Positions 25,101-37,070 of a DNA stretch of 64,000 bases are shown here, piece after piece. Source of the DNA: Sarcocystis neurona. Lineage: Eukaryota > Apicomplexa > Conoidasida > Eucoccidiorida > Sarcocystidae. The stretch spans positions 1,071,023 through 1,135,022 of the forward strand of contig KL647301.1 of the NCBI GenBank assembly GCA_000727475.1, in the 5' to 3' direction. Position 1 is the stretch's first letter, and every line of letters starts with the position of its first letter. A model generated the notes under the pieces. That model was not told where the DNA came from, searched no databases, and saw nothing but the letters and a program-made list of their open reading frames with translations. The translations under genes were made by a program, and so were the position numbers.

Positions 25101-28100
25101 GTTCGTGCGTGTATATATATATAATATATATGTATAGCCACCCGGTGTCTCCGCAGAAAGTCTTGGATGTTGATGACAGTTTGGATGTTCCGTCTGCTGT
25201 CTTTTGTGTTTGCTGTGAGGGTGCTCTCCTCCGCTTCCTCCTCTTCTTCTTCCCGCCGGCGCCCTGTCTCGTCTCCGTGCTGCCGCCGCTGTCTCTGCAG
25301 CGTTTCCGGCACCTTCTTTGACGACGTTCGACTCCGAGCGCGTCTCGTCCTCTCACTCGGACAGACTGCCGCTTCTTCTTCCCTCCTGCTGCTGTCTCCC
25401 TCCTCTGCACCTTTGGCTGCTGTCACGTCTGTTCGCTCTAATTATTTTCTCCTGGAGTGCGCGTCACTTCCCCAAAACTCCCACCAGTTCTACAAAATAA
25501 ATGCGCAAAGACATGTCTGCCTGTGCTGCTTCCCTGCTGCATCCTATCTATCCTTTTCCACCACACAACCGCGGCCGAGCCTCCTCCTCCCCTTTCTCGG
25601 CGTCTTCCGTCTGTTCTTTTCTGTGTTTGTCCTCTGCTCTCCTCTCGGTCTCTCTTCGTCTGCCCTCGGTTGTACGTGTCCTTCTGTGAGTGTTTCTTTG
25701 AAGTGGCTCTTCTCTGGCTTCTCTCCTGTGGCCGTCCTCCACCCTTCCGCCTCGTTAGTTCTGCTGCACGTCTCGTCTCGCTTACGTGGTGACTTTGGCT
25801 GCGGGGTCAAGCAGCAGCGCAGCGCCAGGGGCACTCGGAGACAGAGGAGTCGCCGGGCTGACACCGAGAAGCTGCAGCTGCTGCTGTGCGTCTTGACTCT
25901 TTTCGTCTTCCTCTTCGACGAACGCGTCTTCGTCCGCGGCTACAGCTGCAGAGCCCGACGCCGTCTCCAGGCCGAGACGTTTGCGCCGCTCCTTCTGCAC
26001 GAGCAGGCGTCTGAGCGCCTCTCGTCTCTCCTCGTCCTCCTCCTGCGACAGAATTTCAAGATTCTTAAATTCTTCGTATGGCCACAAGGGAGGGCTATAT
26101 GGGCCACGCAGCGGCGGCGGCACGTCTTCGTCTCCGTACGGCTCAAGCTCCGGAGAATACGAGCCGTCTGCGTTTGAATTCACCGTCTTCTCAACCGCGC
26201 GAGCCATTTTAAAAGCTGTTTCTCTGAGGAAAATCATACATACACACACACATATATATACGTAGTACTACAGACACGTATACACACACACGCATACGCA
26301 TGCATCTACATCTACATATATATCTACACGTACGTCGTGGGATACACACACATGCGTATACGTACGTATATATATATGTATAGAATCACGAGTATATGTG
26401 CTAGTGGATTCGCAAGTACAGGTGAAACACAGAAACGGGAAAGCAGAAGGACTCTACACTCTAACGCCAATGCTGTCATTTCAACCGTTGTCACCAAAGA
26501 GACATCTGTAGCGTTACAATACAAGTTCCACATATATTCGTATATACACACTCATAAATAGACACAACTACGCCTGTGCATACATACAAATACATCATAT
26601 ATGTGTAGATATATACGTGTACGCGTATATGTGTGCCAAAAAAGTGCACACACGCACATGTACAGAGATATGCCTATACATATATATATGCGTAGATACA
26701 CGGCCCACATTTTTGTATATATATACACGCACTGACAAATATTAGTCTACATAAATAAGATACATAGACACAACCATCTTTTCTGCATGTATTCACACAC
26801 ATGGGCATATACGTGAGTACGTATGTGTGTATATATACATACATATGTATGTACATCCACACACAAGAGTCTATTTGGACGTGTGCACCCACGTCAATTT
26901 ATACACGTACACACACATATACACGGCCACAAGAGACTGCCTACACCTCTATACGTGTCAGCACACACAGGCGTAAAAATATATACACCCATACATACAT
27001 GTACACACAAATGTGTACGTGCACCTGTCTACATACACATAGGCGCTTCGCTGATACGTCTGAGTTCATCACTTCGGTGAAAGAAAAGATAAAAAGGAGC
27101 TGGACGGAAGGGGGAGGGCAAGGGTTTGACAGTGTCCGCTGACTAGTCTCGATCCTGCGGGGGTCACCGCCAAGCTGGTAGAGCAACGAACCGCACACAT
27201 CTGCTTACAAAAAAGTGAACAGCGTCTCGCATGCGAGACCGCTACATACACAGAGAGAGACACACACGTATACCCGTACAAACACAGAAGAGAAAACCAC
27301 AGCATTAATGAGCCGGACAGAGACACGAGACGACCATGCAGAGAAGATGCGCCTGTCCCTGTGTCTCTGGATAAAAAGATTCACAGGTACTCTGCGAACC
27401 GCACTTCTCGACGACCAGTACGCGTACTATTCATACAAACACGTGCTCAGACTTGTCTCTTGCAGACAGCTAGCTGCCCGTTAGTCACGCATCCACAGAT
27501 GTGGAGACACACGTACCAGCAGACATATTTGCATTACGTCTACGTACATGTAGGAAAAGAGACAGAAGTACACGTACAGACAAACACACGAAATATACAG
27601 AGAGGATACTCATATATATATATATACGTAGGTATGTATGTGTAGGAGGAGAGAAACGGGTAAACGCCGACACGTCTGGGGACACGATGTAGCTCTATGC
27701 GTATATGAAACGCGTTCGAACAGACGAAGTTCATACGGACTTGATTTGCTGTATTTTGGCGAGGCGCTTGGCCTCAGACTCTTCAAGAAGAAGATTTTCG
27801 AGCTGCTCGGCAGAGTCCAGGCCTCGCTCCAGGAGCGTCTGCTCGAGTTTCTCCTTCTCGGCTGCTGCCTCCTCTATCGCCTTCTGCTGAGCTGCTTCTC
27901 GCGTCATTTCTGCTGCGCGCGCCAGCATCAGCTGCCACGTCTGCACGCACACTGCACGCGCCTGCAGCAGCAGCGGCAACAGCAGCAGCACACCAGCAGC
28001 AGCAACGGCCACATGGCAGCAGCAGCGGCGGCATCTCAAGTGGTGGCAACAGCACCGCCAGCAGCGGCAAGGCAGTTGCAGCGGCAACACGGCACTGCTA

Positions 28101-31100
28101 GCAGACGCACGGGGACAACACCCGCAACGGCGTCAGCAACAGCAGCAGCAGCACGAAGGCAGTAGCAGCAGCAAAGCGAATGCAGCTGAAGCAGCATCGC
28201 CTAAATATTAAGGAAGCAGCACACACACGCACACGGGCAGTCGACAAGGAGCAGAGGCTGGACGTGGCCGTGCTGATCAACGCAAGCAGCGTCATCGGCC
28301 CCAACGAAAAGAATGCGAGTGAAGAAGCCGCGGCAACGGCAGGGATACGGTGAAGAAAACTAAGAGAAGGGCATAAGAAGAAAAACTGGAACAGACCGAG
28401 AGGTCAGTATTCACGGCACGAACCGCTGACGGAAGACGAGGAGACGGACAGAGAATAACCCCGAGAGACGGGGAACGGCGGAGCTTCCGACGGCAGCAGC
28501 ACTGACGAGACGGTAACAGCAACACCCGAGGAAGTAGCGGCCGCAGCCGCAGGAGGAACTGATGATCCAACAGCAGCAGCAGCATCTAGAACCGCAGCAA
28601 CACCACCAAGAGAACTCGAGGAAGCACCACTACCTCAGAAACCAGCTAACGCAGCTACAGGAGCTGAACAAGATACAGTAGCAGTGGCATAAAGAGAAGT
28701 TCAAGTAGGTTTGCAGCAGCAGCTGCAGTAGCCCCAGACCCAGCAACGTCGGGCGCTCCACTGCATATACACAGACGCACAAACGCGTGCAGACGCAACG
28801 CATGCATATGCACACAGGCATACGATACAGACACACACGACACAGACGCACGTATATCCCACACGTATATCCAACACGTATATCCCACACGGGCATACAC
28901 AAGTTTATATACGGACAGACAGACAAAAAGATCCACGAAAGTAAACAGAGAGACGTGCAGTAGACGAAAGTTTCTTGCGACTCACACGAGGAACGGGCTT
29001 TTCTCCTAGAAAAGCAGCACTCGCGTACGTTTGCCGCTGCTTCTCGAACCGCGGCCCGGGCCCCACAGCTGCTGCCACTGCGTTCCCTTGTCAGCAGTCA
29101 TGCCCGTGTGCTTACGCTGTCATACTGCTACTGCTGCTGGAGGCTGCCCGCCTCTTCTCTGGGGCTGTTGTCGCTGCTGCCTCTTCAACACAGGGGTACT
29201 GCTCCTGCAACTCTTTCCCCCGACTCCCGCCAGCAGTGTGCAGCTCGACACAGCGTCAACGCGGGTTACTCACTTTCTCGGGACGCTGCTGTTGCTGCTG
29301 CTGCGTATTACCAGCCTCGTTCCCTTGTTCCTCCTCCTGCTGCAAGTATCTCTTCTACACGCGCCGGTACCCGACTCCCTTGCTGCTTCTGTTGCTGCAA
29401 CAGTACCACCTCTCTGGTCGCTGCTGTCTGCGGTCTGCTGCGGCTGTCCGCGGTCTGCTGCTGCTGTCTGCTGCTGCCTTCTACTGCTACTGCTGCTGTT
29501 TGCTGCCGCTGCTATGTGCCAGTGTTGCTGCAGTAGCAGTAGTAATCGGCAAGGTGGTCACACTAGCCCCTGCCTCTGGGTGGTGTTGCTGCTGCTGTCT
29601 TGTCGAATGACCGTTTTAAAAGTTGATATTTACCTTGTAGAAAGGGATCTTTTGTGCGATAGCCTCCCAGTAGCTGACATCGATATCTTCTTCCTGCTCG
29701 AGTTTTTGCTGAATCTGTTTCTGCAGCTCGTCAATTTCGTCCATGCTTTTGCTGCTGAGAAGCAACTCCACGTCGGACGCGACAGAAAGGACTATTCCCG
29801 ACTCGGTGTCTCGCAGGGGTGTGGCCACCGCAGCAGCCAGGCGTGCAGCAGCAGCCGCAGCAGCCTGTGGGGTGCTGTTTGTCGTCAGGCTGTCCATCAC
29901 CTGCTGTTTCTTCCTCGCTCGCTCAAGCGCGTCGGTACAAAGCAGCAGAAAACTCTTCCAGAAGAGCTGAAAATCTTTGTCCACCACAGTCGCCTCCACG
30001 TCCACATGCAGCTTCACATCGCTGACCAGCTGCTCCAGCGTTCGAACGTTCATTGCTAAGCAGTCACAGCGGAAAAGAAACCAGCAGACACCCCACCCCA
30101 TCACATGTTGGCCAGCAGATGACACAAAATCGGCGGCGACCGCGACAGCAAATGAACGCCAAAGAGCAGCAACACGGGAGCCACCAGATAATCACACAGC
30201 AGCAGCCAGCAACACGAGCAGCACCAAACAGACAGCCACCAACAGGAGCGCTTCACCATGTACGAGCAGCAATATAGGCGTGGCGGCAGCAGCAGCAGCA
30301 CCGCCGCAAGCCCAGGGTCAATCACTACCACAGGCGCGCGGTAGTTCCTGCAGCACGTGTGTACGACATGAGCAGCAGACACCACCGCGGCACCACCGCA
30401 GCAGCAGCAGAGACGAGCAGCAACAGTATCAGCAGCAGCTACGGTCGCAACAGCACCATCTGCTGCAGACGCACGCACCAGCAGTAACAGCGGACACAGC
30501 TACGTGAGCAGCAGCAGCAACGCCGTCGCAGCAGTATAGATGGTTCCAGCAGCAGGAACAGCAGGAGAGGGCCCTGCCGGCGGCTGGGACAGCAGCTGCC
30601 GCAAGTGGTGGAAGCAGAACCGGAAAAGCGAGAAGACGACGGCCAGCGCAAACAGCAGAAGTCGTCTGCTGTTGCTGCAGCGCGGACAACATAGCAGCAG
30701 GCGCGGTAGCAGCAGGTGTGGCTAAAGTATGCGACTGCAGTACCAGGGAGACATGCAGCAGCTGGACACGCAGCAAGCGCAGCGTCCCCGGAAGCAGCAG
30801 CTACGTATGACACGGCGCCAACCGCAGTAGCAACGGTCCTTCGCACCCGGCAGCACAAGCGGTAGCACGAGCGTTAACACTTGCATGCATGTAGAACTTC
30901 CTGTGTGTACTGGAGTAGACACATGTTTTCACCTGTTCCACTTCATGTACGCATATAGAGATGAGAAGCAACAGCAGCAACACACTTGAATGCGCGGGAA
31001 GCAGCAGCAGCACCAGCTCAACACGCGAAAGAAGCCACTTCACGTTCTCTTTCCTTGTCGCTGCTCCTGCGGGAGCAGCAGCACAGCGACTGCTTTTCCG

Positions 31101-33913
31101 ACGTACGTTCGTCATGGTAGTGTTCAAAAATTTCGTGGGGAGGGCAAGGCAGAGTCTCGTATTTTTCGAATTTTTCGCCTTTGATGATGCGAAGGCCTTT
31201 CACGATGAGATCGATCGGCTCTGCTCGATTCTGTTCAAGACGAATTTCTGTCTTTTTCAGATGCATCAAGCGATGAAAAACTTCTTCCTTTGCAGCGTAG
31301 TCGGCGTAATGCTCCTGCTCTCGCTCTCGCTGCACCTCCTCGCGCTGTTGCTGGAGAAGTTCCTCCTCCTTCTCCCTCTCCTCGCGGCGTCGCTTGACAC
31401 TTTCAATTTCTTGCTGCGCCACGGTCACTCACCCCGTCATGAAAAAAGAAAATGAAGGAGCAGCCAAACGAAGACGCGAGCAGAAACATGGCGAAAAAGG
31501 TGGAATACACGAGCCCGAGCAGTTGATCGCGCATACACGGAGACAAGAATGACGAAGAGTGAGACGCAACAAAACACGAGAGAAGAAAAAGAGGGAAGAA
31601 GAAAACAGTGGAGACTTTGTGAGTGAAGGCATACGTACGAAAAAGAGCTCACGTGTATCTCTGCGTTTCGCCATATATGGACGAACAGCAGAAAACACTC
31701 GAGATGCATCACCAAGAGAATTTCTTTCACTGCCTCCCAGCTGCAAGAACACTGGTAGCAGCAGTCCATCCCACGCGCAAACCCGCAGTCTCCAGCAGCA
31801 GCAGCAGTCCCACTTCACCACGAACAAGAAGCTATCCTACATGCAAAGAAGCAGCACCGGGACGTCACCCTGCGGAAGCAGCCGGGTCACCGGCTCGAGC
31901 CTGTCTCCCGAGCAAGCCGCAGCGGCGCAGCGGGGCAGCAGCAAAGTAGGTGCGTCAGGCAGGGACGCGCGACAGGGACAGCAGCAGTGCGAGAGGGACC
32001 CACGCAGAAGCAGCTCCTGACGCAGCAGATCTGAGAAACGTATGTGTACACATTTACGCCAGTAGGATATGCACAACAGAGGGGAGCCGTCCCCAACCGT
32101 GAGTAGGAAGAATGAGACGCCTGTGAAGCACGTCGTTTCGAGCTACAAAGGCAGACGCGGAATATATAGAGTGTGAAAAGTGGTCACACGTGTAGGTGTG
32201 TGTATCAGCAGGTGTACTTTCTGTGCCGATCCGTTGAGAGAGAGCGAGAGAAGGAGAGAGACATATACGGAGTGATACTGTACCACACACACAGCCAGGG
32301 TCAACAAATATATACGGTGATGGCGGCTATGCATGCGGTACAACACAAGGAGAACTGACGGTCTATTGACAACAACCACATTACCTGCGCATGCATATAT
32401 ATATATATATATACACGTATGTGTCGGCCGGAGAGACTGCCACGAAACGTGGAAAAACGCAGACCCCTTAGTAAACGTGTGTATACAAACATGAGAAACT
32501 TTGTGTTCAGACGATCAAAAGGAGAAACGCTGCTGCCGCTGCCTTCACACTCTCTCCTGTGAACCTGACACACATACGTATGCATAAAGACATGCATATA
32601 GACACGAGCGCATGCACACGCATACACACATGAATACACAGGTCTGGACACACATACGCACATAGACATGTATGTACGTATATAGAGAAACAGAGAGAAA
32701 AACCGACACATGCACGTGTGCTCGCACACACGCAGTGCGTGACGCGTAGTTAAAAATAAAAATGAAGCACCACCTCTGTTACAAACACGGGAGCACGGCT
32801 ATCAATACGTACGGATGCCTGCCGTCATATAGGACAAGGGGGCCGGGGACGCTGAAACGTCTTATCCGTCGGGGGGCGACGAGAGCACACTGACACAGAA
32901 ATTAGAGGAAGACGAGAAGAATAGGCTGCTGGTTAGGCTGCACGGTGGCTCAGGCCTTCTCGATAACCCTCAGGAATCAGGCTCTAACATATGTGCGTTG
33001 CTAGTATCTCTTCATCATCGCCACCCATCACGCAGCTACTGCTGCAGAACGTGCTGCTGCTGCTGCTGCTATGGCCACAACGTACACGCTGCCGCACCAG
33101 CAGCACATTTGCTGCACGAGAAGAAGCAGCTGCAGCAGTAGCAGCAGCGAATGCGCTACAGCATCGGCAGTGGCAGGAGCGCCAGTGCCAGCAGCAGGAG
33201 CCGCGTCGACGCAACTAAAAACGTTGTGCGAATGGTCACAGCAACGGCGGGACGGCAGCGCACAACGAAAGCGCGCCAGCAGCAGCAGTAGCAACATACC
33301 TACTGCAGCAACAGCAGCCCTGAAGGAAAACAAGACGCCAGCACAGCTGGCAATTCTTTCGAGTCTCTCGACGGAGACCCGCCAGCACACGACCTTGAGA
33401 CGCGCGTGCACGCAGATGAGCGAGTATTGTACGCAATAGTCTTTACGCACGCTGACGTGTGTATGTATACCGCCATACACACAAGCAGCACGCTCTGTAT
33501 ATGGATGTATGATGAGTCACAGTTATGTATATACGCATATATATACACACAAGTGGACGTACACATATATGTACAGATGTGCTTCTACACATATATATAT
33601 ATATATATATGGGTGAATTTGCACATCTAGGTTTACACACATACAACAACATATACACTGATGCGTATCGTCTTCTCCTGCTTACAACTTTGCTTTTGGA
33701 ACTCTGCAGAAGCGCAGCAACAGTGGTCTTCCCTTTCTGTCCCGCAGCCTGAAGAAGTTGATTTTTCTTTTTCCACACAAACGGCTCCGCAAGCATGCGA
33801 TCGCCAAACGGGTTATTGGTGTTGCTGTAGCCGAAGTGCTCATTCAACAGCTTGCTGCGCTCCTCCTGCACGTTTTCCAGGGCACGCACAAGCAGCAGGG
33901 CACACCTCATCAC
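21758..33913 (-). CDS. cactin: Cactin (spliceosome-associated cactus-interacting protein homologue), multi-exon span
   Basis: Cactin is a conserved nuclear protein associated with spliceosomes; in Toxoplasma it is reported to be needed for G1 progression. Exons in transcript order are 33686-33913, 31107-31413, 29634-30055, 27737-27961, a possible micro-exon 27037-27059, 25786-26223, 24301-24388 and 21758-22141, about 700 residues together and in the usual family range. Every junction uses GT-AG, and the phases agree (0, 1, 0, 0, 2, 2, 0 if the micro-exon is included). Recognisable parts are the NPFGD...EPFVWKKK N-terminal block, the coiled-coil and AEPIDLIVKGL block, the mid domain ending DVSYWEAIAQKIPFYK, the SYSPELEPY motif and the C-terminal cactin domain. 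Introns run from 1.05 to 2.27 kb and are packed with triplet repeats. The first exon, with the start codon and the usual basic/RS-rich N-terminus, was not found and should lie above 33.9 kb. Confidence 0.93.
22300..22625. repeat. ~65-bp purine-rich minisatellite in the last cactin intron
   Basis: Units end in TTCTGCACAG or TTTTTCTGCAG at 22364, 22430, 22494 and 22560, spacings 66, 64 and 66. In the transcript sense (minus strand) each unit combines a pyrimidine-rich stretch with CTGCAG or CTGTGCAG, resembling a 3' splice site. The array lies about 0.2-0.5 kb upstream of the real terminal acceptor at 22142. Long Ser/Phe/Leu-rich frames through it (for example 21976-23349) are intronic artefacts. 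Confidence 0.8.
24301..24388 (-). CDS. cactin: Cactin internal exon, 88 nt
   Basis: Acceptor GGCTCCAG and donor GTAAGT at 24300. Encodes YEEFVRKERKNLAPDEEV and onwards to QRLSL, linking the acidic segment to the C-terminal domain. Enters in phase 2 and leaves in phase 0, fitting both neighbours exactly. The function of this linker is not known. Confidence 0.88.
24470..24790. repeat. GCA-rich tract in a cactin intron
   Basis: Near-continuous CAG/GCA variants on + (CTG in transcript sense) directly upstream of the 88-nt exon, within the intron 24389-25785. Non-coding. Confidence 0.75.
25786..26223 (-). CDS. cactin: Cactin internal exon, acidic/coiled-coil segment
   Basis: Acceptor TTTTCCTCAG and donor GTAAGC at 25785. 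The exon reads ETAFKMARAVEKT, then SNADGSYSPELEPYGDED. A charged helical segment EEFKNLEILSQEEDEERREA and VQKERRKRLGLE follows, then a low-complexity acidic and Gln/Leu/Pro-rich tail. GSYSPEL corresponds to the SYSPEL/RYSP motif of plant and animal cactins that precedes the C-terminal domain. Phase 2 in and phase 2 out. Confidence 0.9.
27037..27059 (-). CDS. cactin: Possible 23-nt cactin micro-exon
   Basis: The exon at 27737-27961 leaves in phase 0 and the one at 25786-26223 enters in phase 2, so something must bridge them. On the minus strand, AACTCAG precedes 23 nt encoding TYQRSAY plus two bases, followed by GTATGT. The phases (0 in, 2 out) fit exactly. A pyrimidine tract, TTTTTATCTTTTCTTTCAC, lies just upstream. 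This is inference: such a short match can occur by chance, or the bridging exon may be another one. Confidence 0.3.
27737..27961 (-). CDS. cactin: Cactin internal exon, helical segment
   Basis: 75 codons. Acceptor CTGCTGCTGCAG is itself formed by the end of a CTG tract; donor GTATGA. Reads ARAVCVQTWQLMLARAAE..., then KAIEEAAAEKEKLEQTLLER and SEAKRLAKIQQIKS. Aligned after ...YWEAIAQKIPFYK it corresponds to the YKAKA...IHAEML segment of plant cactin, which favours the first of several possible in-frame CAG acceptors. Phase 0 on both sides. Confidence 0.85.
27963..28730. repeat. GCA-rich tracts in a cactin intron
   Basis: CAG/GCA runs on + at about 27963-28165 and 28490-28735, in the intron 27962-29633. 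They are sense CTG repeats in the cactin pre-mRNA. Confidence 0.75.
29030..29605. repeat. CTG-rich tract of reversed polarity in the same cactin intron
   Basis: CTG/TGC runs on the + strand (sense CAG), opposite to the GCA tracts 0.3-1 kb away in the same intron. The two can pair as imperfect inverted repeats. Cys/Leu-rich open frames here are artefacts. Confidence 0.75.
29634..30055 (-). CDS. cactin: Cactin internal exon, mid domain
   Basis: Acceptor TTTTCCGCTGTGACTGCTTAG and donor GTAAAT at 29633. Encodes about 140 residues: MNVRTLEQLVSDVKLHVDVE, KDFQLFWKSFLLLCTDALER, an Ala-rich stretch, SVASDVELLLSSKSMDEI and DVSYWEAIAQKIPFYK. This matches the conserved cactin mid domain, including the SDVQ...L...GKT and YWEA blocks. 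Enters in phase 1 and leaves in phase 0. Confidence 0.93.
30120..30530. repeat. GCA-rich tract in a cactin intron
   Basis: CAG/GCA-dominated on the + strand within the intron 30056-31106, immediately upstream of the acceptor region of the mid-domain exon in transcript sense. Similar shorter clusters continue to about 30860. Confidence 0.7.
31107..31413 (-). CDS. cactin: Cactin internal exon, coiled coil
   Basis: Acceptor GTGGCGCAG and donor GTACGT at 31106. 102 codons: QEIESVKRRREEREKEEELL, a Glu/Gln/Arg coiled coil, EHYADYAAKEEVFHRLMHL, RLEQNRAEPIDLIVKGLRII and PPHEIFEHYHDE. The R(A/L)(K/E)PIDLL block is a cactin signature. Phase 0 in and phase 1 out, consistent with both neighbours. Confidence 0.92.
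33040..33340. repeat. CTG then GCA tracts in the first supported cactin intron
   Basis: CTG-rich at about 33035-33070, then CAG/GCA-rich to about 33320 on the + strand, inside the intron 31414-33685. Non-coding. Confidence 0.65.
33686..33913 (-). CDS. cactin: Cactin N-terminal-side exon
   Basis: Donor GTAAGC at 33685, phase 0. Encodes ENVQEERSKLLNEHFGYSNT, NNPFGDRMLAEPFVWKKKNQ and further lysine-rich sequence. The GYxNxxNPFGD...FVWKKK motif is diagnostic of the start of the conserved part of cactin. The 5' boundary is uncertain: several AG acceptors sit in the CTG-rich DNA at about 33866-33925, and the frame is open to 33913 with only a GTG. The preceding exon(s) with the start codon were not located. 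Confidence 0.85.
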
Positions 33914-36867
33914 TGCTGCTGCGCCACAGGAGCAGCAGCAACAGCACCACGGCCAGCAGCAAGTGGAGACGCAGCAACATCACTGCTGCTGCTTCTGCTT
34001 GTTCAACAGTTGCATGCGCGCGCGGTGCACAAGAAGAAGCAACTGGACGAAACTGCAGCACTGCGGAGACGTGTGGGAGGAAACACTATTGCAGCAGCAA
34101 GCAGGAAACCTACATGCCTTTCTTCATGCAGTATATATATACCTATATACATCGGTGCGCCAGGGGTCGGACGCCCCTGCCGCTGCTATGGCGCGGCACG
34201 ACGAAAACAACTCAACTACTGCTGCAACCGGAACAGCAGCTCCATCAGCGGCACGCGACCCCTCTTCGAACGCTGTCGCAGCCGGGAACAACAAAAGTAA
34301 CAGTGAACACACCAGCAACAACAGCAGCTCCAGCGAGTGAGTCTCCGAAAGAAACAACAGCAGCAGCGGCAGCACGGGCACAGGTACAGAGTACGCACAG
34401 GCAGCACCGGCGTGCCACACACGCAGCAGCTGCTGCGCCACCTGAACAGCAGCATCAGCGCGGGATGAATGCAAGCAGACACTTCACACAGAGGAAGGCA
34501 AATAACATCTGCTATGTCAGATTCACACACAGATGAAACGATCCGTTCAAACTTACCGCGCATCTCTCTATACGTATTCTTCCTTGTAATACGTGTAGAT
34601 ATAGCGCGTGTATGTTCACTGTCCCGTACACACAAATACAGAGCGGAAAAGAGACTGTCAGCTGCAGCACGTGAACACACATGCAGGCGTACACGAGTAT
34701 CAGCAAGGTTACACACGCACGTATAGTAGGCAGAAACCTACGATGCGCACATACGTATGTGTACATAAATGCACACTCATGTCTACTTGTGTGTGTATGG
34801 GGCAACGCAGCAGGTCCAGAAGAATGCATCACAACACAGACAAAAACGCACACCTCTGTCTCTCTGGCCGTCCATCTGCATATAATGCGCGCACCTGGCG
34901 GAAATGGTGGCACTGGCCAACACGTAAGTATAGACGCCACCCAAACGACGTGCTGCTGACACGTACAAACGTAGCAGCCGCACACGCCGCCACAGACGTA
35001 GACACGCAGAGAGAGGCACACAGCACCCAGAGAGTGAGACAGAAAGCGAGTGCAGCAGAAGGAGATTTCCACAGATACGTAGGTGTGGACACACAAACAC
35101 ACGCGTGTACACATGTATATAGCTGTCCATATGCAGCTACGCCATTAGACGTAGATGTCTCAAGCATGTGCAAATGTGTGCGAAAACGTGCAGGACTTAC
35201 TCGTAGCTGTTTGACGGTTAGCACCGGCCGCGGCCGCGGCACTTTGAAGCCACCATGTTGTGCCCTGCAGCCAACGAGGAAGTTTCCAGAAGTCAACGAA
35301 AACCGCAGACGAGTCGACTTGCGCAATGTTACTGTCGACCACAACAGGTACATTCGTCCACACACGCGCGGGCGCTTGACGTACACAGAAGACATGCGCT
35401 GTGTGCAGGGGAAGCTAGAGGATCTTGCGTACGTAACGGGCTGAAGAAGTAGAAAACTACGTGCCGGAAACGTAGTACGACGTGCATTTCACGCAGAGCG
35501 AAATGGCCCCGCATGCGCTGAAGCCGGTAAAGCTACAAGGAATTCACGCGCAACGTACGCACGTTTTCTTGTACATCCACACACATGCACATACTTGTTT
35601 GTACGCATACGTTATACGTATGTATACAAACATACGTGGAACTACGTAGATCTGCACTAGAGAAGAATACGCACGTCGGCACAGACATACGCACACGGTT
35701 ACATACGTGCAAGTGGGCACGCAAAAGTATATTTACACGCTCGTCTGCTGTAGCACACGGTGTGTACGCGTAGATATATACATACATGTACATATATATA
35801 TAATGTATATATATGTATACGCAGATACGTCGGCACTGTCACATAGATAAGCGCCTGGGGAGAGAGACATAGAAACGCGGACATGTCGCACTTCCAGTAC
35901 CGGGAATGCCAGGAAAAGAGCGATCAAGACGTAACGTCCCTCCACGCTTGCTGTCACGTGAAGCACATGTGCGTGCGGCCCGCACCTGCGGCACTCACAC
36001 AGAATATGTTTAAATATTCGGATATCCACGATTTACGTCCACACACGTACATACGTATAGACGTAGACGTCCAAGTATGATTATATACAGAGATGTACAG
36101 ATATCTGTGTGTCAAGGAGCGCATATGTGGCTAGACACCTACAGGCGCACACACAGAGACGGTGGTGGCACCTGTCTGCACACGCCTCGGAATACAGTAG
36201 AAACGGAGCTACTTTGAACGTCTAACATCGTGCATGAATGCTGTACGTGCACACGAAGCAGCAGACGCTGAAGAACTTCCTGAACGCTGCCACTCACATA
36301 GTATTAACACAGTAGAACAGAAGACAGATACCGCAGCAGCCGGCACGTCGGTTTTTCTCCCTGTCGCCCACACTGCCCTGAGAAAACGCGCTCCCAGCCG
36401 CTACGTATAACACATACGTGCGCACAGGTCCACAACATCCCTACACACGTGTACAAGTATCCTTCTATGGACCGGTGCACACCGCAGGTAGCGTTAGCGG
36501 GGAAGCTAACGCCCAGATCTCTCTGCGCCGTCTCCATGCCTCCTGTCGTCGGTGTGTATCTCTACCACGACAGTCACTACTGTTTCTATTACGACGACGC
36601 TGATGGCGTACACACTCTGATACGCACACGTGGCCTCCTCCTTCCTGCGGCCTCCTACCGCACGTGCGTTGCAGTCGTGTTTCGCATGAACAGATACGCC
36701 ACGGAAGACGGCGCGGCATACCTACGTGATACACACAGACACCACGAGCGACCCCGATCGCAAAAGCGTTGCTGTGCCTTCACTTCGGTGGGGTATAGTG
36801 TACGCGTGTATCTTCATATTTGTCGCGCTTATGGAAAACGTGACCACTATAAATTCGAAGATGTTAC
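33914..36867. other. Upstream of the cactin exons; no further gene supported
   Basis: GCA tracts at about 33930-34110 and 34330-34460 are followed by CA/TA microsatellites at 34600-35860. The missing 5' exon(s) of cactin should be here. A minus-strand GTAAGT donor near 35199 follows an open, moderately protein-like frame (35160-35363), but two frames compete and no match is visible. Confidence 0.4.
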
Positions 36868-37070
36868 GGGGACGCGGTGAGACTCTGGTGATAAACACTC
36901 TGACGCTGACCACGAACAGCGTTCCTGCTCTTTCTCCCCGCGTTATTTTCCGCAGTTTTTTTCTTCCGCCCCTTACGCGTTTGACGAGCTTTTGGTAGTG
37001 GAGTTTTGGTCTTTTTCGGCTTCAACGGCGGTGCCGCTTTTGAAGGAGACAGCGCTGCTGCCACCTTCAT
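36868..37070 (-). CDS. Possible first exon of a basic protein, minus strand
   Basis: An in-frame ATG at 37070 opens MKVAAALSPSKAAPPLKPKK, followed by Lys/Arg-rich sequence (TRKGRKKKTAENNAGRKSRN) and a GTAACA donor at 36867. A better GTAAGG donor lies inside the frame after KARQTR. The composition suggests a nuclear or nucleolar tail. A strong-context ATG (CACCATGG) near 37110 is in another frame that closes after 15 codons. No downstream exon was matched. Confidence 0.28.

Noticed and set aside
28975..30059. 211- and 342-codon plus-strand frames
   Set aside because: CTG-derived and antisense to the cactin mid-domain exon.
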